NCBI GenBank assembly: GCA_963788935.1
Contig: CAWBIM010000006.1
Span: forward strand, 682,001-746,000
DNA from: JAOPZW01 sp963788935
Lineage (GTDB): Bacteria; Actinomycetota; Thermoleophilia; Solirubrobacterales; Solirubrobacteraceae
Length of the DNA stretch: 64,000 bases
Reading direction: 5' to 3'
In this document: positions 33,227 to 40,794 of the stretch, piece after piece
Layout of the letters: each line of letters starts with the position of its first letter
Position numbering within the stretch: the first letter of the stretch is position 1
Made by a program: the position numbers and the translations under genes
Notes under the pieces: generated by a model
Seen by the model: only the letters and a program-made list of their open reading frames with translations
What the model was told of the DNA's origin: nothing
Databases searched by the model: none

Positions 33227-34492
33227 ATGAGGATGACGCGCGATCGCATCAGGACGCCGCTGGCCGTCGTCGCCGCCACGGCCGCCGCGCAGGCCGGCGT
33301 GCTCCTGCTCCGGCCGCGCACGCGCCCGGCCGAGCCCGCCCCGGTCGCGGCGAGCGACTACTTCAGCCCCGACGAGATCGCGCGCTCGCGGGCGTTCCGC
33401 CGCCCCCAGCGGGCGCTCTCGCTCGCGGGCACGGTGTTCGAGGCCGGCATGCTCGCGTGGCTCGTGGCCGGGCGCTCGGGGCCGCCCGCGGTCCTGCGCC
33501 GGCGGCGCCGGCGGCCGGTGCTCGCGGGCGCGGCGGCCGGCGCCGCGCTGGCGGTCGGCATGAGCGCCGCCCAGCTGCCGCTGTCGGCCGTGTCGCGCAA
33601 GCGCGCGATGGACGTCGGCCTCGTGACCCAGTCGTGGCGCGGCTGGGCCGGCGACCTCGCGAAGGGGTGGACCCTCGAGGCGGCGTTCGCCGGGGCGGGT
33701 GGCGCGGCCGTCGTCGGCGCCATGCGCCGCTGGCCGCGGACGTGGTGGGCGCCGGCCGCGGCGGGCGTCACCGCTTTCGGGGTCGTCCTGACGTACCTCG
33801 GCCCGGTCGTCCTCGACCCGATCTTCAACCGCTTCACGCCGCTGCCGGAGGGCGAGACGCGCCGCGACGTCCTCGAGCTCGCCCGGCGCGCCGGGGTCGA
33901 CGTCGGCGAGGTCTACTCGGTCGACGCGAGCCGCCGGACGACCGGCGCCAACGCCTACGTCAACGGCCTCGGGCGCACGAAGCGCGTGGTGCTCTTCGAC
34001 ACGCTCCTGCGCGACTTCGACGCCGACGAGGTGCGGCTCGTGGTCGCCCACGAGCTGGGCCACGTCCGCCACGACGACGTCCGGCGGTTCCTCGCGTTCA
34101 CGGCGATCGTCGCGCCGGCCGGGATGCTCGCGATCGCCACGGCGACGCGCGGCCTGCTCGGCGACGACGAGCCCGCCGGCCCGCGGTCGCTGCCGGCGAT
34201 CTCGCTCGCGGCGATGGTCGTCCTGATGCCGGTGCGTGCCGTCGCCAACGGGCTCTCGCGCCGGATCGAGACCCGAACGGACGCCTTCGCGCTCGACCTC
34301 ACGAACGCGCCCGAGCCGTTCATCGGCTTCGAGAAGCGGATCACGGTGCAGAACGTGGCCGAGCCCGAGCCGCCGCGCTGGGCCGAGGTGCTGTTCGGCA
34401 CGCACCCGACCACGCTCGAGCGGATCGGGGCGGCCGTGGCGTTCAGGGACGCGGCTCGTCCGGCGGAGCGCCGTACTCCGGAAGGCTCTTGA
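33227..34492 (+). CDS. M48 family membrane metalloprotease (Ste24/HtpX-like)
   Basis: This is an integral membrane zinc protease of 421 aa. The N-terminus has several hydrophobic segments. The Ste24-like middle includes GPVVLDPIFNRFTPLPEG and TTGANAYVNGLGRTKRVVLFD. The zinc site is VVAHELGHVRHDD, followed by the third-ligand region DAFALDL. The ATG at 33227 overlaps no ribosome site. The last 50 bp overlap the 3' end of the convergent DUF3467 gene if that gene is frame-corrected. Confidence 0.9.
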   Translation: MRMTRDRIRTPLAVVAATAAAQAGVLLLRPRTRPAEPAPVAASDYFSPDEIARSRAFRRPQRALSLAGTVFEAGMLAWLVAGRSGPPAVLRRRRRRPVLAGAAAGAALAVGMSAAQLPLSAVSRKRAMDVGLVTQSWRGWAGDLAKGWTLEAAFAGAGGAAVVGAMRRWPRTWWAPAAAGVTAFGVVLTYLGPVVLDPIFNRFTPLPEGETRRDVLELARRAGVDVGEVYSVDASRRTTGANAYVNGLGRTKRVVLFDTLLRDFDADEVRLVVAHELGHVRHDDVRRFLAFTAIVAPAGMLAIATATRGLLGDDEPAGPRSLPAISLAAMVVLMPVRAVANGLSRRIETRTDAFALDLTNAPEPFIGFEKRITVQNVAEPEPPRWAEVLFGTHPTTLERIGAAVAFRDAARPAERRTPEGS

Positions 34493-34756
34493 TGCCCTCG
34501 CGGGTGCGCCACTTGGAGTAGTTGTCCTCCATGGCGTCGATCAGCTCCCGCATGAACCGGGGGAGAGATTGATGCGCGACACGACGACCCCCGGGATCTC
34601 GTCGTCCTCCACCTCGTGGTCCACCCGCGCGAAGGTCAAGGTGAACTCGTAGTCCGAATGGCTGACGTTCGCGAAGTTCGCGTACTTGCCGGCCATGTGC
34701 TTCGGCTCGAAGTGGATGTTGATGTGGCGCTCGGGGCCCTGCTGTTCGTCGGCCAT
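34443..34756 (-). pseudogene. DUF3467 small protein, apparent frameshift
   Basis: This is a conserved small protein of unknown role. As read, the frame from the ATG at 34756 stops at 34541, after SRINLSP. The family normally continues, and the continuation is found in the next frame: RFMRELIDAMEDNYSKWRTR, ending at 34443. Adding one G to the five-G run at 34559-34563 restores a 105-aa protein. Two strands with paired charged residues (HINIHFEPKHMAGKYANFA) are typical. The repaired 3' end overlaps the convergent M48 gene by 50 bp. A sequencing indel is the simplest explanation. Confidence 0.75.
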
Positions 34757-34763
34757 CACGGCC

Positions 34764-34769
34764 TAGTAT
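34764..34769. promoter_or_regulatory. Symmetric -10 for divergent rlmH and DUF3467
   Basis: TAGTAT (plus) lies 7 bases before the rlmH ATG. The complement of the same bases offers GATACT (34765-34770), 8 bases before the DUF3467 ATG. The entire gap is 20 bp, with no room for ribosome sites, so both mRNAs are probably leaderless and share this AT patch. Confidence 0.5.
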
Positions 34770-34776
34770 CGCAACG

Positions 34777-35184
34777 ATGCGGATCGTCGTCGTGGCCGTG
34801 GGCCGGGTGAAGCCGCCGTTCGCCGACGACGTCGCCCACTACGAGCAGCTGCTCGGCGGCCACACACGCCTCGAGCTCGTCGAGGTTCGCGAGGACGAGG
34901 CCGTCGAGCGGCGCATCCCCGACCGCGCGTTCGTGTCGCTGCTGGCCATCGACGGCAAGGCGATGGACAGCGTCCGGCTCAGCCGCTTTCTCGAGGACCG
35001 GCGGATGAGCGGCCGCGACCTCTGCTTCGTGGTCGGCGGGCCGTTCGGGCTCGAGCTGCCGAACGCCGACCACCGGCTCTCGCTCGGGCCGATGACGCTG
35101 CCCCACCAGCTCGCCCGGGTCGTGCTCCTCGAGCAGCTCTTCCGCGCGCACAAGATCCTCAAGAACGAGCCGTATCACCACTGA
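34777..35184 (+). CDS. rlmH: 23S rRNA pseudouridine-1915 N3-methyltransferase
   Basis: This is a small SPOUT methyltransferase that modifies helix 69 of 23S rRNA. It has 135 aa, shorter than the usual 155 mainly by loop deletions. The SAM-binding knot is clear: FVVGGPFGL and the final LSLGPMTLPHQLARVVLLEQLFRAHKI with the terminal EPYHH. The ATG probably starts a leaderless mRNA. Its stop overlaps the ion-channel start (TGATG). Confidence 0.95.
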   Translation: MRIVVVAVGRVKPPFADDVAHYEQLLGGHTRLELVEVREDEAVERRIPDRAFVSLLAIDGKAMDSVRLSRFLEDRRMSGRDLCFVVGGPFGLELPNADHRLSLGPMTLPHQLARVVLLEQLFRAHKILKNEPYHH

Positions 35185-36194
35185 TGGCCGACCAGCGCGA
35201 CTTCGCCGCCTTCCTGCGCCGGCTGCGGACGCTGCTGATCGTCCTCGCGGCGATCGTCGCCCTCGGCACGCTCGGGCTCGTCGTGACCGAGGACGTCGGC
35301 GTCTGGCGCGGCTTCATCTGGACGCTCGACATCCTCGCCACGGTCGGCTCGATCCCCGCCCCGGAGACCGTCCCCGGGCAGATCGTCAAGGTCGCGCTGA
35401 TCGTCCTCGGCGTGGGTACGCTCTTCTACGGCCTCGTGACCGTGACGGAGGTCTTCGTCTCGGGCCACCTGGCCGACCTGCTGCAAGAGCGCCGCGCCCA
35501 GAAGCTCATCGACGCCACCAGCGACCACTACATCATCTGCGGCTTCGGCCGGGTCGGCCGCCAGGTCGCCCGCGACCTGCGCGCCGCGGGCGCCCGCTAC
35601 GTCGTCGTCGACCACAACCCCGAGATGCGCGACCACGCGCAGGGGATCGGCGTGCGGTTCATCGAGGGCGAGCCGTCCGACGACGAGGTCATGCGCTCCG
35701 CCGGCGTGATGCGCGCCCGGGGCGTCATCGCCTGCGTCGACTCCGATGCCGACAACATCTTCATCACGCTCACCGTCCGCGGCCTGCGGCCCGACATCGC
35801 GATCGTCGCGCGCGCGTCGGAGGAGGCGGTCGAGGCCAAGCTCCTGCGCGCCGGCGCCACGCGCGTGATCTCGCCGTACAAGACGAGCGGCGGCGAGATG
35901 GCCCGCCTGGCGCTCAACCCCCAGATCCGCGGCGCGCTCGAGGTCGCCCCGCAGTACCGCATGGAGGAGATCGAGGTCGCGGCCGGCTCGCCCGGCGAGG
36001 GCCAGCCGATCGCCGACGTCCGTGGAGGTGCGATCATCGTCGGGGTGCGCGACGCGAGTGGCCAGTTCCACCCCCAGCCCGAGGCGGAGACGATCCTGCG
36101 CGCCGGCGACGTCGTGATGGCGATGGGGACCGGGCGCACGATGGAGCGCCTCGAGGAGCTGTTCTCCCCGGCCGGGACGAGGGCCCGGACGTGA
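35184..36194 (+). CDS. Two-helix K+ channel-like protein with RCK domain, atypical selectivity filter
   Basis: This is a membrane protein of 336 aa. Two membrane helices (about 15-35 and 66-94) flank a pore helix and filter, residues 43-60. The filter reads ATVGSIP, with Thr53-Val-Gly-Ser56, rather than the usual TxGYG or TxGFG. The RCK/TrkA-N Rossmann domain starts at HYIICGFGRVGRQVARDL and has an acidic residue (VVDHNPE) that suits NAD or ADP binding; a TrkA-C domain closes it. The ATG overlaps the rlmH stop. It may conduct K+ with altered selectivity or act as a regulator. Confidence 0.85.
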   Translation: MADQRDFAAFLRRLRTLLIVLAAIVALGTLGLVVTEDVGVWRGFIWTLDILATVGSIPAPETVPGQIVKVALIVLGVGTLFYGLVTVTEVFVSGHLADLLQERRAQKLIDATSDHYIICGFGRVGRQVARDLRAAGARYVVVDHNPEMRDHAQGIGVRFIEGEPSDDEVMRSAGVMRARGVIACVDSDADNIFITLTVRGLRPDIAIVARASEEAVEAKLLRAGATRVISPYKTSGGEMARLALNPQIRGALEVAPQYRMEEIEVAAGSPGEGQPIADVRGGAIIVGVRDASGQFHPQPEAETILRAGDVVMAMGTGRTMERLEELFSPAGTRART

Positions 36195-37816
36195 CCCCGA
36201 TCGCCGCACTGCGCGCCGCCGTCGAGGCGGCGGCCGGCGGGCTGGCCAACGGCGGGTCGCCGCGCTCGCGCCCGACGCTCGAGCGCCCCAAGCAGGCCGG
36301 CCACGGCGACTACGCGACGAACGCCGCGCTCGTGCTCGCGCCGGTGGTCGGCGCCAAGCCGCGGGACGTCGCCGAGCAGTTGGGCGACGCGCTGCGCGCG
36401 AGCCTCGGCGAGGCGCTCGACCGCGTCGAGGTCGCGGGCCCCGGCTTCCTCAACCTCTTCCTCACCGACGGCTGGTACGCCGGGGCGGTCGACTGGGTGC
36501 TCGCGGCCGGCGACGAGTTCGGCGCGCTCACGCCCGACACGCCCGAGCGGGTCAACCTCGAGTTCGTCTCGGCCAACCCGACCGGCCCGCTGACGGCCGC
36601 GAGCGGGCGCCACGCCGCGTTCGGCGACGCGCTCGGGCGGATCCTCACGGCGGCCGGCCACAACGTCGACCGCGAGTACTACTTCAACGACGCGGGCGGC
36701 CAGGTGCGGCGGCTCGGCGCCTCGATCGGCGCACGGGCCCGTGGCGAGGAACCGCCCGAGGACGGCTACCAGGGCGACTACGTCAAGGACCTCGCCGAGC
36801 AGATCCCCGGGGCGGCGGACATGGACGTCGACGCGCTCACCGCCCTCGGCGTCGAGCTGATGGTCGCGAAGATCCGGGCGACGCTCGACGCCTACCGGGT
36901 CCACTTCGACCGCTGGTTCACCGAGCGCACGCTCCACGATGGCTCGCCGAGCGCCATCGACCGCGCGCTCGCCCGGCTCGAGGAGGAGGGCCACCTCTAC
37001 CGCTCCGACGGCGCGCTCTGGCTGCGGACCACGACCTTCGGCGACGACAAGGACCGCGTCCTCATCCGCTCGAGCGGCGAGCCGACGTACTTCGCGGCCG
37101 ACGTCGCCTACCACGAGGAGAAGCTCGAGCGCGGCTACGACCGCCTCATCAACGTCCTCGGCTCCGACCACCACGGCTACGTGTCGCGGATGAAGGCGGC
37201 GATGGCGACGCTCGGCGTGGACCCCGACCGGCTCGAGATCCCGCTGCTGCAGTTCGTCCACATCGTCGAGGGCGACTCGCGCGCGTCGATGTCCAAGCGC
37301 CGCGGCGACTTCATCAGCCTCGACGAGCTCATCGGCGAGATCGGGGTCGACGCGACGCGCTGGTTCATGCTCTCGCGCTCGCACGACTCGACGGTCGACC
37401 TCGACCTGGAGCTGGCCAAGCAGCAGTCCTCCGAGAACCCGGTCTACTACGTCCAGTACGCGCACGCGCGGATCCACTCGGTGCTGGCCAAGGCGGGGGA
37501 GGAGCGCGTCGCCGCGGCCCTCGGGCGCACCGCGCATCCCGACGAGCTGCACGAGTCCGAGCGCGAGCTCGTACGCAAGCTGCTCGCCTATCCCGAGGAG
37601 ATCGCCGAGGCCGCCGACCGGCGCGGGCCGCACCGGATCGCCGCCTACGCGCTCGAGCTCGCCCAGACGTTCACGGCGTTCTACCGCGACTGCCAGGTCG
37701 TCGGCTCGACCCCGGAGCCCGTCGAGGACCTGCGCCTGCGGCTGTGCGTCGTGACGCAGCGGACGATCGCCAGCGCACTCGACCTGCTCGGGGTCGGCGC
37801 GCCGGACACGATGTAG
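36191..37816 (+). CDS. argS: Arginyl-tRNA synthetase
   Basis: This class I aminoacyl-tRNA synthetase has 541 aa. The N-terminal Add1 domain is followed by the catalytic core with the HIGH-equivalent (NPTGPLTAASGRHAAFGDAL) and the KMSKS-equivalent (SMSKRRGDFISLDELI). The all-alpha anticodon domain ends the protein (ALELAQTFTAFYRDCQVVG). The GTG at 36191 overlaps the ion-channel stop, which makes rlmH, channel and argS one coupled operon. It is essential in function; no other argS is in the window. Confidence 0.97.
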   Translation: MTPIAALRAAVEAAAGGLANGGSPRSRPTLERPKQAGHGDYATNAALVLAPVVGAKPRDVAEQLGDALRASLGEALDRVEVAGPGFLNLFLTDGWYAGAVDWVLAAGDEFGALTPDTPERVNLEFVSANPTGPLTAASGRHAAFGDALGRILTAAGHNVDREYYFNDAGGQVRRLGASIGARARGEEPPEDGYQGDYVKDLAEQIPGAADMDVDALTALGVELMVAKIRATLDAYRVHFDRWFTERTLHDGSPSAIDRALARLEEEGHLYRSDGALWLRTTTFGDDKDRVLIRSSGEPTYFAADVAYHEEKLERGYDRLINVLGSDHHGYVSRMKAAMATLGVDPDRLEIPLLQFVHIVEGDSRASMSKRRGDFISLDELIGEIGVDATRWFMLSRSHDSTVDLDLELAKQQSSENPVYYVQYAHARIHSVLAKAGEERVAAALGRTAHPDELHESERELVRKLLAYPEEIAEAADRRGPHRIAAYALELAQTFTAFYRDCQVVGSTPEPVEDLRLRLCVVTQRTIASALDLLGVGAPDTM

Positions 37817-37829
37817 CCGGCCCGGCAGT

Positions 37830-37846
37830 GCGGCCGCAGCGGCCGC
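37830..37846. terminator. Inverted repeat between convergent argS and ccdA
   Basis: Two GCGGCCGC palindromes separated by one base lie between the argS stop and the ccdA stop. They can pair as a short stem. It is a weak terminator candidate supported mostly by position. Confidence 0.3.
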
Positions 37847-38604
37847 TACACGCGGTAGAGGAAGTCCAGGCCCAGGTCGTTGAGCCAGGCCTGGGCCTGG
37901 ATGTTCAGCCGGGTGAGCTCCCCGGTGAGCATCAGGACGCCCATGAAGATGAGCACGGCGCCCGAGACGGCGGTGACGAGCATGTAGCGCGTGCGGATCC
38001 AGCGGAACGCCGTCGTCGCCCGGTCGAACGCGACCGCGGTGAGCAGGAACGGGACGGCGAGGCCGGCCGAGTAGAACGCGAGCAGGACGCCGCCGTGGCC
38101 GACCGTCGCCGAGGTCGAGGCCGCGGCGAGGATGGACGCGAGCGTCGGGCCGACGCAGGGCGTCCACGCGACCGCGAACGCCAGGCCGGCGATGACCGGG
38201 CCGCCCGCGCCCGCGCGCGAGATCAGCGCGTCGGGGCGCCACTCGCGGTTCAGCCGCGCCACGAACGGGGTCAAGAGGAAGAACACGCCCATCGCCACGA
38301 TCACGATGCCGGCGGCGCGGTCGAGCGTCTGCTTGGAGTCGCGCAGCGTCGAGCCGATCGTCGTCGCGGTCATCCCGAGCGCGACGAACATGATCGTGAA
38401 CGACAGGCAGAAGATCGCCGCCGGCCCGAGGATCGCCGAGAGCTTGTGCTCGCCCGTGCGCATGTCGGCGATCGAGACGCCCGAGACGGCCGACAGGTAG
38501 CCGGGGACGAGCGGCAGCACGCATGGCGAGATGAACGACACGAAGCCGACCGCGAAGGCGGCGATGACCGTCGTGTCGGCCTGGGCGGCGGCGGCGAGCA
38601 GCAT
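37846..38604 (-). CDS. ccdA: Cytochrome c biogenesis protein CcdA
   Basis: This six-helix membrane protein passes electrons from cytosolic thioredoxin to extracytoplasmic thiol carriers. It has 252 aa. The two redox cysteines are in FISPCVLPLVPGY and AWTPCVGPTL, the usual symmetrical positions. The third gene of a ccmG-ccmH-ccdA block read leftwards, it should reduce CcmG and, through it, apocytochrome c. Confidence 0.95.
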   Translation of the reverse strand: MLLAAAAQADTTVIAAFAVGFVSFISPCVLPLVPGYLSAVSGVSIADMRTGEHKLSAILGPAAIFCLSFTIMFVALGMTATTIGSTLRDSKQTLDRAAGIVIVAMGVFFLLTPFVARLNREWRPDALISRAGAGGPVIAGLAFAVAWTPCVGPTLASILAAASTSATVGHGGVLLAFYSAGLAVPFLLTAVAFDRATTAFRWIRTRYMLVTAVSGAVLIFMGVLMLTGELTRLNIQAQAWLNDLGLDFLYRV

Positions 38605-38631
38605 GGCGGGCGGCGGTGGTCCTCGGATGCG

Positions 38632-39105
38632 TCAGGCGCCGAAGCGCGCGAGGTCCTCGTCGAGGCGCCGCGTGTCGGCGGCGCTGAGCCCGGGCGCGGT
38701 GTCCTCGCTGCCGGCGGGCGGCCGGCGGCGGCGCCAGCGCGGGATCGCGATCGCGAGCGCGACGAGCGCGGCGAGCACCGCGGCGATCGGGACGATGTAC
38801 GCGGCGAGCGAGAAGCCGTGGTCCTGCGGGGTCGCGAGGATCGACGGGCCGTACTGGGCGACGAGCCGGTCCTTGATCTGCTTCTTCGTCAACCCCTGGG
38901 CGATCATCTGCTTGAGCTCCTGGCGCTGCTGCTCGGCGCGCGGGGACTCGGCGATGTTCAGCGGGATGCCGCAGACGTCGCACATGACCTCGTCCTCGAG
39001 GTCGTTGAACGACGCCCGGGGCGTGGCGGCCACCGCGGGCGAGGCGGCGGCGAGGGCGAGGACGAGCACGCCCAGCAGGGCGAGCAGGCGGAACGGCCGG
39101 GTCAT
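38632..39105 (-). CDS. ccmH: Cytochrome c maturation protein CcmH/CycL
   Basis: This thiol protein reduces the haem-binding cysteines of apocytochrome c. It has 157 aa. A signal sequence is followed by the family domain with the redox pair CDVCG (usual form RCxVC) and VAQYGPSILATPQDHG. One membrane helix (AYIVPIAAVLAALVALAIAIP) and a cytoplasmic tail follow. The ATG overlaps the ccmG stop (ATGA, 39102-39105). Confidence 0.93.
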   Translation of the reverse strand: MTRPFRLLALLGVLVLALAAASPAVAATPRASFNDLEDEVMCDVCGIPLNIAESPRAEQQRQELKQMIAQGLTKKQIKDRLVAQYGPSILATPQDHGFSLAAYIVPIAAVLAALVALAIAIPRWRRRRPPAGSEDTAPGLSAADTRRLDEDLARFGA

Positions 39106-39653
39106 CGGGGCACCCCCGCGCGGTCGAGCGCCGCGTCCATGAACCGCTGGTCGATCTGGCCGCGCGACAGCGCGACGACCTTGCCGGTGCGGTCGATCAC
39201 GAACGTCTCCGGGAGCTGCGAGGTCCCGTACTTCGGCGCGAGCTTGAGGCGGTCGTCACGCACGTTGGGCCACGACGCCTTCTCCTGCTTGACGAAGTCC
39301 CGCGAGGCGCCGGGCGCGTCCTTGTAGGTCACGCCGAACACCGTGCCGTCGGTCTTCTGCAGTCGCTGCTGGACCTTCTCGAGCACCGGCGCCTCGGCCT
39401 TGCACGGCTCGCACCACGAGGCCCAGAAGTTCAGGACGACGACCTTGCCGCCGAGGTCCGCGAGGCGCATCGAGCCCGCGCCGTCGAGGTTCGGCAGGCT
39501 GACGTCGCGGCCGGGGGCGGCGGGCTTCTCGCCGGCGCTCACGGCCTGGTCGAGCGAGTGGTCGTCCTTCTTGCCGACGACGCCATACACCAGCAGGGCG
39601 ATCAGCGCGACGGCGAGGACGGCGACCGTGATGGGGACGGCTGAGCGCTTCAC
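39102..39653 (-). CDS. Thioredoxin-like protein CcmG/TlpA family
   Basis: This is a membrane-anchored thiol-disulphide oxidoreductase, 183 aa. An N-terminal helix (VPITVAVLAVALIALLVYGV) is followed by a thioredoxin fold with the redox site NFWASWCEPCKAEAPVL and cis-Pro in QLPETFVID. It is the electron carrier between CcdA and CcmH. GAAGGG lies just upstream of the GTG at 39653. The start is divergent from the tRNA-Gly gene, 45 bp away. Confidence 0.93.
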   Translation of the reverse strand: MKRSAVPITVAVLAVALIALLVYGVVGKKDDHSLDQAVSAGEKPAAPGRDVSLPNLDGAGSMRLADLGGKVVVLNFWASWCEPCKAEAPVLEKVQQRLQKTDGTVFGVTYKDAPGASRDFVKQEKASWPNVRDDRLKLAPKYGTSQLPETFVIDRTGKVVALSRGQIDQRFMDAALDRAGVPR

Positions 39654-39698
39654 AAGCCCTTCAAGGGTAGTCGGCGGACGGTATCGTTCACGTCGGTT

Positions 39699-39771
39699 GC
39701 GGACGTAGCTCAGTTGGTAGAGCACCAGCTTCCCAAGCTGGGGGTCGCGGGTTCGAGGCCCGTCGTCCGCT
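39699..39771 (+). tRNA. tRNA-Gly, anticodon CCC
   Basis: The cloverleaf is complete: acceptor GCGGACG with CGTCCGC, D arm GCTCAGTTGGTAGAGC, anticodon stem CCAGC/GCTGG with loop TTCCCAA (anticodon CCC, reads GGG), variable GGGTC, T arm GCGGG-TTCGAGG-CCCGT with one G-U pair, discriminator T. CCA is not encoded. I saw no repeated 3' end further on in the window, so no integrated element is indicated. Confidence 0.97.
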
Positions 39772-39818
39772 CTTGACCCAGGGTCCGGCGCACGCCGGAT
39801 GGTCCTTGACGGGTTATC

Positions 39819-39854
39819 GGCACCCAAGGGTCGTTTCCGTACCTCTGGGTGTCC
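39819..39854. terminator. Hairpin between tRNA-Gly and convergent response regulator
   Basis: Arms GGCACCCA and TGGGTGTC, then after one mismatch GGGT and ACCT, form a roughly 12-bp stem (two wobble pairs) around a 9-base loop. It lies within the 127-bp gap between the tRNA and the convergent regulator gene. A shorter GTCCGGCG-type hairpin at 39784-39799 precedes it. A two-way terminator is likely. Confidence 0.45.
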
Positions 39855-39898
39855 GAAGTCGCACAGGGGTCGGCGCCGGTGAGCGCCTGAGCCCGCGC

Positions 39899-40544
39899 CT
39901 ACTCCACCACCACCCGGTGCTCCCGCGCCCAGATCGCCGCCTGCGTGCGGTCGGTGACGCCGATCTGGCGGAAGATCCGGGTCAGGTGCGCCTTCACGGT
40001 CGCCTCGCTGATGCCCAGGCGGCGCGCGATGACCTTGTTCGGCAGCCCGGTCCCGAGCAGCGCGAGCACCTCGCGCTCGCGCGCGGTCATGCCCGACAGC
40101 GCCGCGGGCGTCGTCCCGCGCGCGAGGACCAGGCGGGCGACGCGCGGGTCGAGCGGGCGCCTCGCCGCGCGAGGCGGCGCGGATCGCCCGGACGACCTCG
40201 GCGGCCTCGGCGTCCTTGAGCAGGTAGCCGAGGGCGCCCGCGTCGAGGGCGTCGTGGATGCGGGTGTTGTCGCCGAAGGACGTGAGGACGACCACGTTCG
40301 CGCCCGGGGCCTCGGCGACGATCCGCCGCGTCGCGCCGATCCCGTCGAGGTTCGGCATCGCGAGGTCCATGAGCACGACGTCCGGGCGCACGGCGAGCGC
40401 CGCGGCCACCGCCTCGAGGCCGTCCGCGGCGCTGCCGACGACCTCGATCCCCTCGGTGCGGTCGAGCAGACGGGCGAGGCCCTCGCGGACGACGGCGTGG
40501 TCGTCGCACAGGAGGACGCGGATGGCGGCGGCGGCGGGGGGCAC
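39899..40544 (-). pseudogene. NarL/FixJ family response regulator, apparent frameshift
   Basis: This is a two-component response regulator. The receiver domain, from the GTG at 40544, has the acidic pair (CDDHAVVREG), phospho-acceptor Asp60 (VVLMDLAMPNLDG), Thr/Ser switch (VVLTSFGDN) and Lys (LLKDA). The LuxR-type DNA-binding domain is in another frame: LTAREREVLALLGTGLPNKV-like motif, then SEATVKAHLTRIFRQIGV. The frames join if one base is removed at 40153-40157, giving 214 aa. It is divergent from the subtilisin-kinase-kinase operon and is the obvious partner of the HisKA_3 kinase encoded at 44018-45445. Confidence 0.9.
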
Positions 40545-40598
40545 GGCATGGTCCTACTACCCAAGTCCCATTGCGAACTCGACGTCGTGTCAGCCAGA

Positions 40599-40662
40599 TT
40601 TTCCCCGTCCGGCCGGCCCAGAGCGCCCCCCACCTGGCTGTGGGCCGGAAGGACGGGGAGAA
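40599..40662. repeat. Long inverted repeat in the RR/subtilisin intergenic region
   Basis: Within the 250-bp gap (40545-40794), arms CCCCGTCC-gg-CCGGCCC (40603-40619) and GGGCCGG-aa-GGACGGGG (40642-40658) pair with one 2-base internal loop, and T-rich/A-rich ends extend the stem to about 19 bp. The loop is 22 bases. It could be an attenuator-like leader structure or a large operator shared by both divergent units. The rest of the gap holds no gene I can support. Confidence 0.7.
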
Positions 40663-40794
40663 GGAGACCGAGACGAACACCGAGCACACCCGTGCGCCGA
40701 CCCCGGATCCGAGCCCGGGGCCGCCGCGGCGCTCACCTCGCATCACATGACGCCACGCACTCGTCTCACCCGCTCGTCGCAGTGGCGCCCCCCG

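Noticed and set aside
39699..39898. Possible integration site at the 3' end of tRNA-Gly
   Set aside because: No integrase gene and no second copy of the tRNA 3' end were seen downstream; flanking genes are ordinary chromosomal genes.
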